This document shows positions 24,388-37,014 of a stretch of DNA of 64,000 nt, one piece after another. The stretch is from NCBI GenBank assembly GCA_008360975.2, contig CM039182.1, forward strand, positions 14,666,324 through 14,730,323. Reading direction: 5' to 3'. This DNA is from Lichenostomus cassidix (lineage: Eukaryota; Chordata; Aves; Passeriformes; Meliphagidae). Positions within the stretch are counted from its first letter, which is position 1; the number at the start of each line of letters is the position of its first letter. Under the pieces are notes generated by a model, which worked only from the letters and a program-made list of their open reading frames with translations, had not been told where the DNA came from and made no database searches. Position numbers and translations under genes: made by a program.

Positions 24388-24959
24388 AGTCCTATAGGAA
24401 TCACAAGTCAGATCTGAAGAGCCTTCCTAGAGCTGCCTGGGAAAGTTTGTACAGCGTCTCCTTCACTAAATCTATGGAGATTACACTAAATGAAAAACAT
24501 AAATACTTTTTTAAAGGCTTCTTCCAAGTGAAAGTCAGTTTTCGTGATGGGTGGGTATGAAGCAACCTAGCCTAGTCCTGGTCTGTACACAGGCAGTGGA
24601 TGCAAATATTCCCCTTCTTCTAGGAGGAAGATAATAGCACTAGCCAGTAAAAATCAGTTTTCCAATAAAGGGCATAAAACTGCATAATAAGAGAGGACAA
24701 ACAAGCCCCAAAGCCATTAAAAAAAAAAAAAATTATTCCTCCTAGTCCAGGTATTCCTCTGAAAGCAGGCAGCACAAGGAATGAAAACACTTCCCAGCAA
24801 AGGCCCCCACAGGGTGTTTCAGAATATGGGCTGACAGAGTGAACTGGCATCATAAGGTCATAACCAGGCACATCAAAAACACGCCAGAAGGAGAACTGCA
24901 GCTCCTAACACTGACACAAAAGGATTTCACTTTGAAAGCCACCTCTAGCACAACTGGTG

Positions 24960-25460
24960 CTATTTGCCGGGCAGGCTCAGAGTGACAGCTGGGCTCAGCA
25001 GCAGCAGCAGCAGCAGCAGCAGCTCGCTGTCAGCGCCGCGGTTCTGGGTCGCCTCTCGCGGGGCGTGCGCTGGATCCGTTCTGGGCTGGCGGCTCTCACC
25101 CGCAGCATGTTCTGTCCCCAGACACGGCTGCTCAGCTTGCCTAATAAGGCCACACGCCAGTTGACTGGCTGGCTTATAGGTCACCCAGTGTTTACCTTGC
25201 GAGCCGGCAGCAGCTGGAGCTCCCAGCCCTCCTCCGCTCCGGGCAGCGCTGCGCATCAGCCCAGCGCCGCTCACGGCTCGGGGGGACACGCTTTGGTTTG
25301 AAACTGCAGGGAGTTCAGGTACAGCTGCCACCACGGCACACTGTAGGACCGCTAGACTGAAAAAATAATCGGGTTTCTCACTGCGTGAATTGCTTGAAAG
25401 TAGGGCAGCGGCGAAGGTACGAAAAGCCACCTTCACAGCGGCAAGGCGGCAGACAGGTAC
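24960..25460 (-). promoter_or_regulatory. SVIL: CpG island, probable internal SVIL promoter and first exon
   Basis: This is the only CpG-dense stretch in the window, with more than 35 CpG in roughly 430 bp (about 25020-25450), while the flanks have almost none. It is GC-rich and holds a (CAG)9 run. On the minus strand two good donors could end a first exon: CTCGCAAG|gtaaac (exon end 25196) and CTGCGG|gtgaga (exon end 25100). No acceptor is needed if transcription starts here. Plus-strand donors also exist (TTCAG|gtacag near 25318, ACAG|gtactt near 25456), so divergent transcription is possible. Spliced to the downstream exons, the first SVIL-frame ATG would be the conventional one at 4333, which fits a promoter for the known protein. 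The 158-aa minus frame 24960-25436 (poly-Leu from CTG) is not credible as a gene. Confidence 0.7.
24996..25022. repeat. (CAG)9 trinucleotide repeat
   Basis: Nine uninterrupted CAG units on the plus strand (CTG on the SVIL sense strand) at the edge of the CpG island. It falls just beyond both donors proposed for the first exon, so it would be intronic or in promoter-proximal sequence. Confidence 0.97.
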
Positions 25461-26991
25461 TTGTCAAACACCAGAACCAAGGGAACTAGATGAAAGCAAG
25501 GTAGAGATACTCATTTGAGCACTACTGTTTAATTATTTATTACTCTTGATCAGTTATGGTGAGATTTGCTGCAATTCAGACAGATGGCTTCAAAGGTAAT
25601 GATTTACCCTCCCCAAAAATAGCTGTCTGGCCAAATAATAAAACCCTTCTTCTGCTGCTTCCCTTGTGATTCAGTCTATTTTCTCCTTTACACCTCTCCT
25701 AAGGCAACTTCAAGATGCTAGATTTGGATACTGTCCTATCCTCTTTCCCAGCACAGTCTGTGAGGAAAGCCACGAGGCTGCTGTGCAGTTAGAGCTGGCA
25801 GACAGAAGAGCAGCACGGGTCACCTCCTGTCACAGCACTGCCACGAGACCCCTGCAAGGGGCCACTCACAGTGGCTGTTCCCTTCAGGTCAGTACAGACT
25901 GTGCATTTCCATCCTCCACCAAAACCACCTTGTAAGGTTTAAATACCCACCTAATACTACCAGATACAATGATGTATTTATCACATGATTCAGCTTGAAA
26001 AGTCTTGACCTCAGGGAGTACAACTAAATTATGATTATTACCCCACTGAAGTAACCAAACTACCATAGCTATGTCCTGTTCCTGCAATAAACCTGAGGTT
26101 CACACTATTATAATTAAAAGAGATAGAATATATGACCCATTCACTCTTAAAACAGTGCATGTTAAAAAACAGCTGACAGTTTGTAAGCTTAGCCATTATA
26201 ATTTTGGGCTGAAGCTGTGCCCAGATGCTCATACATATCTTGGCTCAGAATTGCTGACTTTCTGCTCAAAGTCTGTTCTCACCCAAAATATGCTTCACCT
26301 ATACAAAGAGGGACAGTTAGACATGATTACACAAAGGTAAGCCCCAAAATAAGCTAACTCACTTTGTGTCCAATTTGCTTAGATCAGCAGCACAGTATGC
26401 TCTTATGCATATCAATAATGAATGCTGGAGGAAACAAAACAACAACACACAAGGAATGAGAACTGCTGTGTGTGCATTAGACATGCCAAGAGTTTAAGAA
26501 GTCAAGATAGCCCTGAACTATGAAAATCAGTCACACTTCACAGAGAAAAGCTACTGGACTTGCACTACCTGCTAGAGGAAATGGGTTCACCCATTTGCTT
26601 CAAGTCTCTCTGAATACACACTGACAAATCCAAAGTATTAGGGGAACACTACTTCTCTTGGTTAAAAAGGAGAATCTCAATAAACTTAGGCAAATCCAGA
26701 AGAGAACACTCTGACACCCTCACAGGTGACTGCTTATTTGACACCAGTTGATTTAGGACTGTTTGTGTAACTGCACACGAGCAAAGGCTTTTGAATGCTT
26801 TTATGCTCTCACAGTTTTAATTTTAAATGGGATATAATGTTACAGCTGACTTTTCTCCATTTTAACACTCGCATTTTCCATCTTTGCTCGCAGACATGAA
26901 TTTCAAGACAGGCTTCAGGAAGGAATTTTGGAAACACAGCAGTATCTCCTTCCCTATGCTAAAGAATGGTGGGGGGTGGAATAGAATAAAC

Positions 26992-27006
26992 TTTTTTTTT
27001 TTTTTT
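26992..27006. repeat. T15 homopolymer
   Basis: A run of 15 T on the plus strand. No retroposed body is recognisable next to it. Confidence 0.9.
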
Positions 27007-28549
27007 AACATCTGTATTCTGAATATTTTAAATGCAAAAGGACAGCTAAGTGGTAGGGAAGTCACCCTCCTAAAGAAGCCTGGCTTTCTCACTGCTCAGG
27101 ACAAAGCACAGTTACTGTACTCAGTCAAACCTGACTGGTGCAGAGCTAGAGAGTAAAACTCTCATTGAATTCTTCAAGAACAGGCTAGAAAAGCAACTTC
27201 AGCAAAATCTGTGCATATTAAAGGTGATGCTGAAAGAACAGAATAATGGCTCACGTAAGACTTTTGCCTAAATCAAGGCTGAAGAGTATTTTCCAACACT
27301 CATTCCCCCAAAAAGGCCACCTTCTCCAGTGACCTTATGGGAATCAACTGCCACCCCAGCTCTCGGTCACACGAGAGGAAACACATCCACCATGAAATCA
27401 CCAGTTATGTGCTGCAGGCACACATTCCCTGAGAAGACAGATGGGGTTTCAGTGAGGTAACGGGGAGGTGTTCTTCCCCAGTCTACAGATGGTCAGGTCA
27501 AGCTCAAAAGTAAGGCATCGTGACTTTGTTGAAATGAAATGAAGTGAGCAGAGAAAAACAGCAGAGAAAACAAATGAAAGAACAAGGGCAGCTGCTGGGG
27601 AAGCCAAGAGGTTTGTTACAGTCCAGCTCGCCAGAGCCACCTCATGAACAGAGAGAGAGGACAGCCCCCAAGGCTGGTGCAGTATTGATGCCTGTGTGGT
27701 GGCTGGAAAGAAGCAACCAGCCACACCCCAGCTTTTACTGACACGTGGAAGAGTTCAGCTGCATTTGCGCCAGAGTTCAACTTCCCAAGACTAGAACCAC
27801 CATTCCCAGCTCTACTCCTTTTAGTCTCCCAGCTCTCATCCTTGCCAATCTGATTTTATTTCCACTGTCTTTTGCATACTTCCGCCTTCCTCCTGTACCC
27901 CATCATATGGGTAAATCCTACTGCACTTCTATTCTTCAGTGTTTCCAAAGGTACTTCCCCTTCTCCCCTGGCTCTTTTTCCTGCTCCCACTGCAGATCCT
28001 CCCATTAGAGACCCACTCTCCTCACTGGCTCTCTTAACCCACTTCACTCCATCCTGTCCACAAACCTGGCCACCTTTTTGAGAAGGGTTTTGTTTTCCTT
28101 CTCCAGGAGATTTCAGTAAAGGTCTGTCCAACCTAGCACACTTTATTAGGAGAGAACTGATCATGGGAAACTAAGGAGGTGTATTATAGAGAGCTGAACC
28201 AGCTGCAGTGCACACAGCTTAACTTCAGCAGCACATTATGGAGTGGGCCAACAACCAGAAGGTCATAGTGTAAGCATGCTGATACTCTTGGGCATTTTTT
28301 TCTTGCAGGTAAATTCCCGTCATCAGTCAACTTGTTTGTCCCATGAATAGCATCAAAGGAATGCTGCACTGTTTGAAGAGAGGCACTAAGCATGTGTAAT
28401 GGAAAGAGACATCCCTTAAAAGAGAGAAAAGGCAGGCAGCTTGAACAAATTAAGGGTTGGAAAGAATGGACTCCCTTGACATCTGGATGGCCATTGGTTA
28501 TTATAGTAATACACCAACAACCAGTTAGAGAAAGGGTGCTGGACTAGGT

Positions 28550-28587
28550 CCTTGCAAGGCAAAGAAAAAATACCTTGCCTTGCAAGG
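28550..28587. repeat. 13-bp inverted repeat built on CCTTGCAAGG palindromes
   Basis: CCTTGCAAGGCAA (28550-28562) pairs with TTGCCTTGCAAGG (28575-28587). Each arm contains the self-complementary decamer CCTTGCAAGG, so several alternative hairpins can form. Confidence 0.88.
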
Positions 28588-31500
28588 TATTTGTCTAAAA
28601 GTGAGGCAAAACCACTGCAGAGGAACAGCATATAATCATCAAAATCACTTCCTAGCACAGTGGGACACAGCCCCGTGCCAGGTGATGCTACAGAATGCTC
28701 AGTCCCAGGGCCCTGTCACATGTGAAGACAGCCTGATGCTCAGCTGATGTTCAGCTGCCACAGCCCCTCAGGAGGGGCTGCAAAACCCAGCAGGGAAATG
28801 GGGTAAGTTCTGCAGCAAGACTTCTCTCTGCCACCCACACCACAAACTGTCTCCAAACCCAGGACGTGGCAGTTCTCAGGAGAAATGAAACGTTGCAAGC
28901 CTTGGGGAATTTTGGGGTACAGGGACCCCAAGAAGCTTCATTGTTAAATGCCCCATCATCCTCTCAGGCACCATAAAAGCTGGACCCACAGTTTGTGATT
29001 CAAGCAATGAAAGGCAGCTGTTCACAAGCTTCAGCACCTTGACCCAGCATGTACTGGATAGGCACACATGTAATTCATGCACCAACTTTATTGTCAGCAC
29101 AGTGTCCTGCCCACAGAGTCTACAGGAAGATATTCTTATGGCCTGAATAAAGTCCTTCCTAAATCAGGGAGCCTCTGGGACCCAGCTGGGAACTTCATTT
29201 TGGCTCACCAGCACTACAGGCATATTTATTATTACGTTCTATCTCTACATTCCACACAAAGGATTTTGAAGTCCGAACAAGATGCTTGTTTTCCTCGTTG
29301 CCTTTCTATACCTGGCCTGATTTTTAAGTGCTCATGGACAAACTGAATAAAATACAGCAGAAGAAGAGTTAAGTAATCCAGCATCTTCTCTAATGATTTA
29401 ACAATTTGTATTGCAGTTGCATACACATAGATTGCTTTGACTTTAAAAAATCAAGTTCATAAATAGTCAAGTAAACAAAAAAAAAGGGCTCAGTAAAGGC
29501 TACATTTTAGGACATTCAGACTATCTTGTAAATATACTGTTTGCCAGTGGTTGTAAGTCAAACTGCAGCAGTATTTCAGACAGCCATGGAAAGTATGCCT
29601 GCATTAAAACCCAGCACAAGAAACTTTAAATTCCTGACATCATGTGGCCATGCATGAGATCACTGTGAAAAGCTGCAACATTTTCTTCAGCTCTTTATTT
29701 TTGTTTCCTGAGAAGTTTGAAACCATAATCAGCAGCTTATACCCAAAGCCTAGATGTAAAGTCAGCACAGGCTGGAGTAAGTCCAGGAGTTGCATTAGTT
29801 CACAATATGCAGGAAAATAACAAAATCCTATCCAAGGAGATCCAGAGCACTAGAATGCTATTTAATGAAGGCTGAACAAAACTAGAGGAAATCTGCTTTA
29901 GTGAGGACACTATATAGCGATTTCACTTAGAAAGCCTAATTTCATTTTTATAGTCAAATTCTCACTTTTCCCCTCAAGGGTATGTGTGCATATGTGTGAA
30001 AGTATCCTATTAAACAATTTGGCATATGCAAGTTCTCAACTAGGTCCTTTTTTGAGAGCTTTTTTTGGCGAAGTATTATCATTATTTCTTGTAAGTCATT
30101 ATGAGGAACTGTGTGAGAGCATCCAGTTTCTAGTATTTCAAGGGTCTGTGGGTGGGTAAAACACACCTGCATAGGAACTGGGTTTTACAGGAAGAAATGT
30201 TTCATTGGTTGGGATGGGTTTTTTTACGTTTTTTTTCATCTATTGACTATAACAAAATTTTATGTCACATAAATAAACACACAACTCACCTATCCTAACT
30301 TTTTGTCATGCAATCAGGATGCAAAGAAAAGCAGAAGTCAGGAAACTTGGTCAGTAATCTTGAAAAATTACTTCCAAAACCAGAAAGGCAGGGGGGAGAA
30401 AAAGGAGTAAACTGAGGGATGCCATGATGAATCAGCCCTAGGAATGCCAGAAATTAACATTTAGTGTGGACTGCTCTCTTGTTTTGTTTCAAACGTTGTT
30501 TCTCTGTGGAAGTCATACAGTTAGCTTTTCGAATTGGTGAAGCAAACCACTGAGGGTGTTCCACCATCACTGCTTTGTGGAAAATACCTTAATGGGAACA
30601 TCCAAAAACAAACATTGTTAAATATTGTAACAAATTTATCCCTCACTACAGAAAAAGAAAACTAAGAAAACTAACATTTTATTTCTATTTCTTTATCTAC
30701 AGGGCTTAACTGCTTCCATTCATAGACTCTTTTTCCCCCTTTAATATCTTATATTGTGAGAAAAATAAACAAGTGTGGGCTCCACACAGAATTTTTCAGT
30801 TTTTAAGTTTGAAGACTGCAGCAGGCCTTTTGCTTCCTTTGGGTTACCCTTTCAAAGAGATAGGGGGTGGAAAAGAAGAACTCAGAACAGATTTGGGGTC
30901 CAACTTTGTTGGAGGAATATACAGTTAATCCACTTCCATCTACTGAAATTGCTACAAATAACTTTTTTCCTCTTCCCATTTTTAATCCCATCAAGTATTA
31001 TGCCAGTTAATTCTCTCTCTTTCCAAGCACTGATATTATTAATTAATCAGGATGGAGTCCTATAAATACTCTTATTTCAACTTTATAGAACCTGCTGGCT
31101 ACCTCTGCCATAAATAAAAGCTACTTATACACCATGCAGCCAATATACAAAGCCCCTGTCTGTTAGAACTGAGCCATCACACTCCATTAAGCTCCAGTCA
31201 GATTACAGTTTTCCTGTAACTTGTTCCACATCAGTCTAATACTTCCACTTCTTTTTGGTCAAGTATGAAAACAATTTAGCTTCTGATATTACCTTGCCTA
31301 TGAACTTGCTACAGACAGGCCATACTCAATACTGCTGATCCCTCAAGACCAGTCTTGGGGTGATCTGGTGTCCAGTTTAGGTTTTCAGGATATTTCCTGG
31401 GACTCATAAGACAGGCTATTAAAGCAGTGGTAATACTGCTGAAGTGGTAGTGGTGGAGGGCATTCACATCTAATTAGAGGTAAATTCTTGACAAATTTGA

Positions 31501-34500
31501 GAGCAAACCACAAAAACCTTAGCTCCAATGCTAGCTACGTGACCAAAGACTTCTGTGACTCAAGTATCCATGAAAGGGATATTTTAACACACTTCAATCT
31601 TTAAAAAGTTTCCATAAAACTACCTTCAAGTAAGCCAAGGCACAGCTACACCATATCCTACAACATCAAGGATCACAGAAGATGCTGCAGTCTCTCCCTC
31701 AGTATATCCCACTTGCTGGGCAGCTGCTCCCAATACCTGACAACATTTTTCAAACTGTTGGTTCAGCAGGTTGGAGGAAGCTGTCTTCTGGCAAAGAAAG
31801 ACAAATGCTAGCACAGCTACACCCCTTCCTGGCAAGTAATTTATCTGAATTAGATTAAGCTTTTCTGACCTCCTCCACCTTCCCAGGGCTTGGGTTAAAT
31901 TCCAGGGTTACCTATGCAGCCCCTGCTGTACTAACGGGACACAGCTGAGTAAACAGCTCTGCCCTCCTGCCATACAGCAGTGGGACTCAGGAAAATGAAC
32001 AGGCTGCTTCCTTGGACTGCTGACACCACTCCAACAGCATCCATCCTTTTGACCATTGTAACTGATACTGGAAGTCAGTCTTGCATGATAAAGGCAGATA
32101 CCATAACTTTAAAATATACACAGAGGTTAATTTAGAGGGCATTTGTACAGACAGCCCATCAAACATAACTAAGAAGTCAGATGAGCAAGCGAGAAGATTG
32201 TGACTTCTACTTTAATATGTTTAATCTTTAACGACATTGCTTTAAATATAGTATTTATCAGTTTAGGATACAGCACTACAGAAAAACATCGAAAAATTTT
32301 TTCTAAAGAGCATCTTAGAGTTCTCTGCTCTCCACAGTGTACAGTGCAATATACAGATAGTGAATGAAGCATCAGATCTGTATTGAAACCACACTGATAA
32401 CACAACCTAATTCAAATCTTAGAAACAGCACACTGCCGACTCTGATAGCAGCACAAGTAAAGCATCTTGAAACCTTTTTTTTCTTTTTTTTAATATTTCA
32501 ACTCTAAATTTGGCTTCTGCTTGAGGAAAAGAATAGACTTAAATAAAGCCCACAAGCATTCAGGGCTTCTTGTAAGAATAGATTTTGATCAGATTTTAGA
32601 AGTAAATACTTTGTGCTTTAAAAAAACAATAAACATTAGAAGTTTAGGGTTTTTATTTCTTTTTGCCATTATCTTTATAAATATGAACTGTGTGTTAAGT
32701 AACTTCTTAAGTTAGTTGTGTAGACTAAGGATGGCAACCAACTGACAAAGAATGCCTGAAACTAAATTTGTCTGATAAAGTTCCTTTAGATAAAACCAAC
32801 AATTTGTCTACAAATAACTGAGGTGGCAATCAAGATTCTTACAAATCCTACAAAACCAAAACCTTACAGAGAGAGGACAAAGAACTGAAATTTCTTATCC
32901 CCAAGATACTGAGAACAGCCATGAGCTCATCAGGTGCTGATTTTTAAGCCTCCCCCTGTTTATCAGGCTGTAAAGTCCTTATTTCTTTCTACAGTATAAC
33001 AATCATCTTCTCACCCTCCCCCCTCCACTGAAGGAATATCATACCAGCAAGCTCCTTTTTGGCAGTTCAATGCATGTCTGATTAAACAGAGCAGTTTTTC
33101 ATAACTTCTGTTTAACCTTGAAATCTGCTGCTTCTATTTCAGACCTGATGAAGTGCTGGTGTGCCTGCAAGCTTGGCTCATTTTTTCCCCCCATACCAGC
33201 TGGTCTAATAAATTACCTCTTCCTAACAACCTCATGTTAGCTATGTCCTTAGATCATACACAGCTAAACACTATTATACCACTTCAAACTTGTATTAAAC
33301 CATGATAAAGAGTACTGCTGGTTTAGGAAATTATTAAAAAACCAAAGTCACCCAAACTACTACCTTGAATTACAGGTAGCTACTCACCTTCCCCACTCAT
33401 CACATAAATGAGGATGCAAAGGATCACTTATTAAATAGTTGCCAGGATCATGAGCATTTTCTGTTTAACCTGCTCTAAAGGTATTAAAATGTCCAATTGA
33501 TATATTTTATTATAAGTTTGAAGTGACTCCAGGAATGATGGCTAGGTTCCCAAACTGTCTGCTAGAGACCATGAGCGTAAAACACACAGTTTGCATGATT
33601 TAAACTTTAAAGAAACTTTTTCACCTAATTTGAGAAAGGGAAGGGGGTGGGGAAGAGCAGTTTGTTGCAGAAAAATCACCTCTTTTCAATGCATGGGTAA
33701 AAGGTCCTTTCTTTAAGGTCCGGCAGTTGGAGGCTTAGCTCCCCTTTCAGACATGCCTTTATTTGGAAACAATGCAGAGCAGGCAGGGCAGGGCAGAGCT
33801 TTTTCATAGATGCTGCCTGGCCACATGCAAGCCAACAACAACTTGGCAGAATGAGTGGCAGCTCTGCCCAATCAATGCAGCCATATGCTCCTCCAACACA
33901 AAAACACAAGCGTGGAGTTTACGGTTTGAAAAAGCAAACAAACAAAAAAACCCTTTGTGATTGTTTATTAATCACTGAAGGAAGGAGGCGAAGACCAGAG
34001 CTCCATATAAATCCTGCCAAGCTTGAGGCTCACCCAGCTGTGCTCTTTGGGGCACAGGGCTGCCTGCAGCACTGCAGTGCAGCTGCTCTGGAGCACAAGC
34101 ACCAGCTCCAGGTGAGAATGGCATGGGGACAGGAGCTCACTGAAGTGCTGACAAATGACTCTATGTAAATCTCAAACTGCACACCATCAGTGCACCAAAA
34201 TGCAGGAATTTGGGGCAGATCCCACAATGGTGTTTGGTGTGGCTGTTCCAGCAATACCTGCAAGATGGCTCCTTGAGATCACATCCCCCTTCTTCCCACA
34301 GACACGGAGAAGAGACTATTTTTACACAGCTGCTGACCACTTGGACAAAAATAAATGGGAGTAAAACTTGAGGCCAGCCATCTTCCTGATACTCCTATCT
34401 CCCAGAGGCCTCGGGAACATTAGTGGCAGAGGAGACCAAGTGAGAAGAGCAGACCCCAAGAATTTGAAGTAAAAACCTGACCTCAAGTGAAAGATCAGGA

Positions 34501-36287
34501 TCTGCTTGCATTTTCTTTCTGCACCCTGCTTTCTCTCACACCAAGAAACACTCTCAGCTACAAAAGCTGACATATCCTCAGAAATTTTTCTTTTTTCTTT
34601 CAGAGAAAGAAACTTCATCAAGTCTCTTCCATTCAGGTTTTCTTCCCTACCTTCTTCCTCTCTAGTATTGCCAAGGTCAGGTACAGGAACCACACAAAAA
34701 GGCATGAAAGAAAACAAAAAGAGGAGGTATCTATTTAAAGGTACTTTCATCCTCTTCAGAAAAAAAGTTTTTGTTCCAGAAGTTAAAGTTCACATTCTGC
34801 ACAATCTTTAGCTTGTGGTATTCCCTATGCTCCTGAAGCATTGGCTCAGTGCTGTTGAACTGAGGAAACAATATCCACTTCACTGCTGATCCTAGCACTG
34901 GTGCTGGGTGGACCAAGACCACTAAGCCAGTTTCTCACCTCCAGCCTGTCCAGACAGCAGTGTTCACAGACACACCTGGTGTCTATGATAGGAACCATTC
35001 CTATCCATCCTTTGATGGACAGTTGATATGAGAAAGAAAGGGGAAATACTTAATAAACTATTGTTTTGCTAAGGAAAAGCCCAGATTTCCAACTAACAAG
35101 GTTTTCCTTTCCAGTGGACAGATTTGTGGTGAAGATTTGGCATGTGTTCAGTTCTTCCTCTGTGGCAAGTTACTTTGCTGTCTCCTGCACGGATGCAATC
35201 AGCACAACTCTGGCTGCCTGCACATGACATGCAAAAGCCTCTCGTCCACAACATTCTTGAACTTTGTTTTCCTGCAAGATGAAATACATCTTGCAGACGT
35301 ATATTTCTATTTTTCTGCCTGATCTCATGTATAGAGGCCACACTGTTAAAGCATCTGTAAGCAGGAAGAAGGTGGGCAGGAGAAAGAGTTTCTGTGGCAC
35401 AAGTCCCTCTTGTAGGAAAAGGGCTCAAGGCTGAGCAGTGTGGAAGAACTCATGCTTACTTAATTATGCAAACTGCAGGATTAGGTAAGTGATAAATATG
35501 CTTTCCTCTCAGAGGACTCTGAAGGCCTCTGTCAAAAACACAGCCTGTGTTTTACACCCAAAAGTAGACACTGCCTCTTTAGCCACCCTACAACATGGGC
35601 TGCTGAGGTTAATAAAGGATTTTCCTCCTCTCAAAATTGCATCACATCTCACTAGACATTACCATTTTCCTGTTGCACTCCCTGAATTGATGAGAGCTCT
35701 TGGAAGTATTATTTCTGATAAAGTGCATTTCAAAATCTAAGACTTTCTGCATATTCATGGTCACAAAGCATCTCTATTAGACTGACTGGCTGCTGAAGAG
35801 TTGCCTCTTAAGAAGAAAGACTTCAATTTCAAAGCAAGTTGGAATGATTTTCTAAATCATCCTAAACCTTCAGAAACTATTTAACATTTTGAGATTCACA
35901 GTTGTTTTCAGCCCTTTTACTTGGATTTAAGAACTGCTTCTTAACATGTTAACAGTGGTTTTTTCAACTGTTTCTTGGCCAAGCAAATAATTGGTTTAGA
36001 TTTTAACTTTCTATAACATCTGAAACAAAATTTCAAGTATTATTTTGTTCCTCTTCCTCCTACAGATTGTGCCATTAAAAGGGTCCTGTGGTACAAATTT
36101 TGAGTCAAGAAACACAGTAATGTGCTATTCCTTTTCACCCTTTCTATTTAAGAAAGAAAATATTAGAAGTGGAACAGTAACATTAATTTCAGTAAAATCC
36201 TACAATTTAGAACTTTAACTGGCTAATTCCAGGGTAGCTATACTCATGTTCAGTAGTCTTGCCCATTGCACTACTACAAGAACATAG

Positions 36288-36422
36288 GAAGAGTCACAGA
36301 ATATTCTGAAGGGACCCACAAGGATCATTGAGTCCAACTCTTAAAGTGAATGGCCACAAAGGGTATGAACCCACAACCTTGATGTTATTAGTACCATGCT
36401 CTAACCAAGTCAGCTAATAAAT
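36288..36422 (-). mobile_element. tRNA-Ile-derived SINE with CR1-like tail (TguSINE1 type)
   Basis: On the minus strand the element starts with a tRNA-like head. TTAGCTGACTTGGTTAGAGC (A-box region) is followed by ATGGTACTAATAACATCAAG (anticodon-arm region, tRNA-Ile with AAT) and GGTTCATACCC (degenerate B box). The 3' part (GGACTCAATGATCCTTGTGG, ending ATTCTGTGACTC) is a CR1-type tail. This head-tail combination is the songbird TguSINE1 family. The B box has lost the canonical CGA, so polymerase III activity is unlikely. Ends are approximate. Confidence 0.85.
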
Positions 36423-37002
36423 ACCAGGGACTGGCATTGGCATCTCTCCTAAAGTTTTAATCAATGCTGTAAAAAAATGCAATACCAACTGATTGCTACC
36501 TTGAGTAAGTAAAGTTAGGGAAGTATTAGTATACCCTGCAATAAGGCTAGTGAACACTACAGAACTACTACAGATTGCATACAACAATTGGCAATTTTCA
36601 AGAGAGCCACCACAGCAGGGCAGCCCAGTCCTGCAGAGCACTTCATGACAAGTGAGTGAGCCAGAAACTGTGATCAATTCAGTGACAAAAATAAGCTCAA
36701 AAGACATGAACAGCAACTCAGCTACTAGAAGCTGATTTATTTCCACAGTTGCTGGATGTAAATACTTCCTCTTCCCTGCACTGCTAGACTTTCAGTTCAA
36801 GGAATATATATTAAGAGATACTACATATTAAGAGAACTTACATCCAACACTGTGGCTCCCTCTGATTGTTGTATTGTGTTAGAGCTGTTGTGAGAGTATG
36901 TTCAGCCTAGTTAGCCAAGAACTTTACCACCTCTATAATTAACTCTGGAATCTGACATCATCATCCCCTCAAGGTTCTCTTAAAATTTTAATAGCCTGGT
37001 TG

Positions 37003-37014
37003 ATGAATATTCAT
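37003..37014. promoter_or_regulatory. ATGAATATTCAT palindrome, MORE-type POU site
   Basis: A perfect 12-bp palindrome that fits the ATGMATATKCAT consensus for paired binding of POU factors of the Oct class. It is followed by TTGCC. Functional use is not shown by the sequence. Confidence 0.35.

Larger units (their letters stand above)
17344..24959 (-). other. SVIL: SVIL 38.5-kb intron, 3' part
   Basis: It holds a CR1 3' end (18341-18750), an A-rich tract (17708-17755), a 13-bp inverted repeat (24352-24387) and a juxtaposed acceptor/donor at 23904-23912. Next to the 17291-17343 exon, 17371-17580 is less AT-rich. Just upstream on the minus strand, 17593-17626 has TATAAAT and two CCAAT motifs, but their order is unusual for a promoter. 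I see no phase-compatible coding exon. Confidence 0.6.

Noticed and set aside
24960..25436. 158-aa minus-strand frame with a run of nine Leu
   Set aside because: It arises from high GC content and the (CTG)9 run in the CpG island. Stops are rare there by composition, and strong donors interrupt it.
34322..34750. 142-aa minus-strand frame
   Set aside because: No recognisable motif, no matching splice or phase context, and located in unique intronic sequence.
34936..34994. Segment before the strong donor TGGAG|gtgaga, open in one frame
   Set aside because: Weak acceptor, and a phase incompatible with the flanking SVIL exons.
36360..36420. A genuine tRNA-Ile gene
   Set aside because: The head is diverged, the B box lacks the CGA core, and a CR1-type tail follows, so it is a SINE copy and not a tRNA gene.
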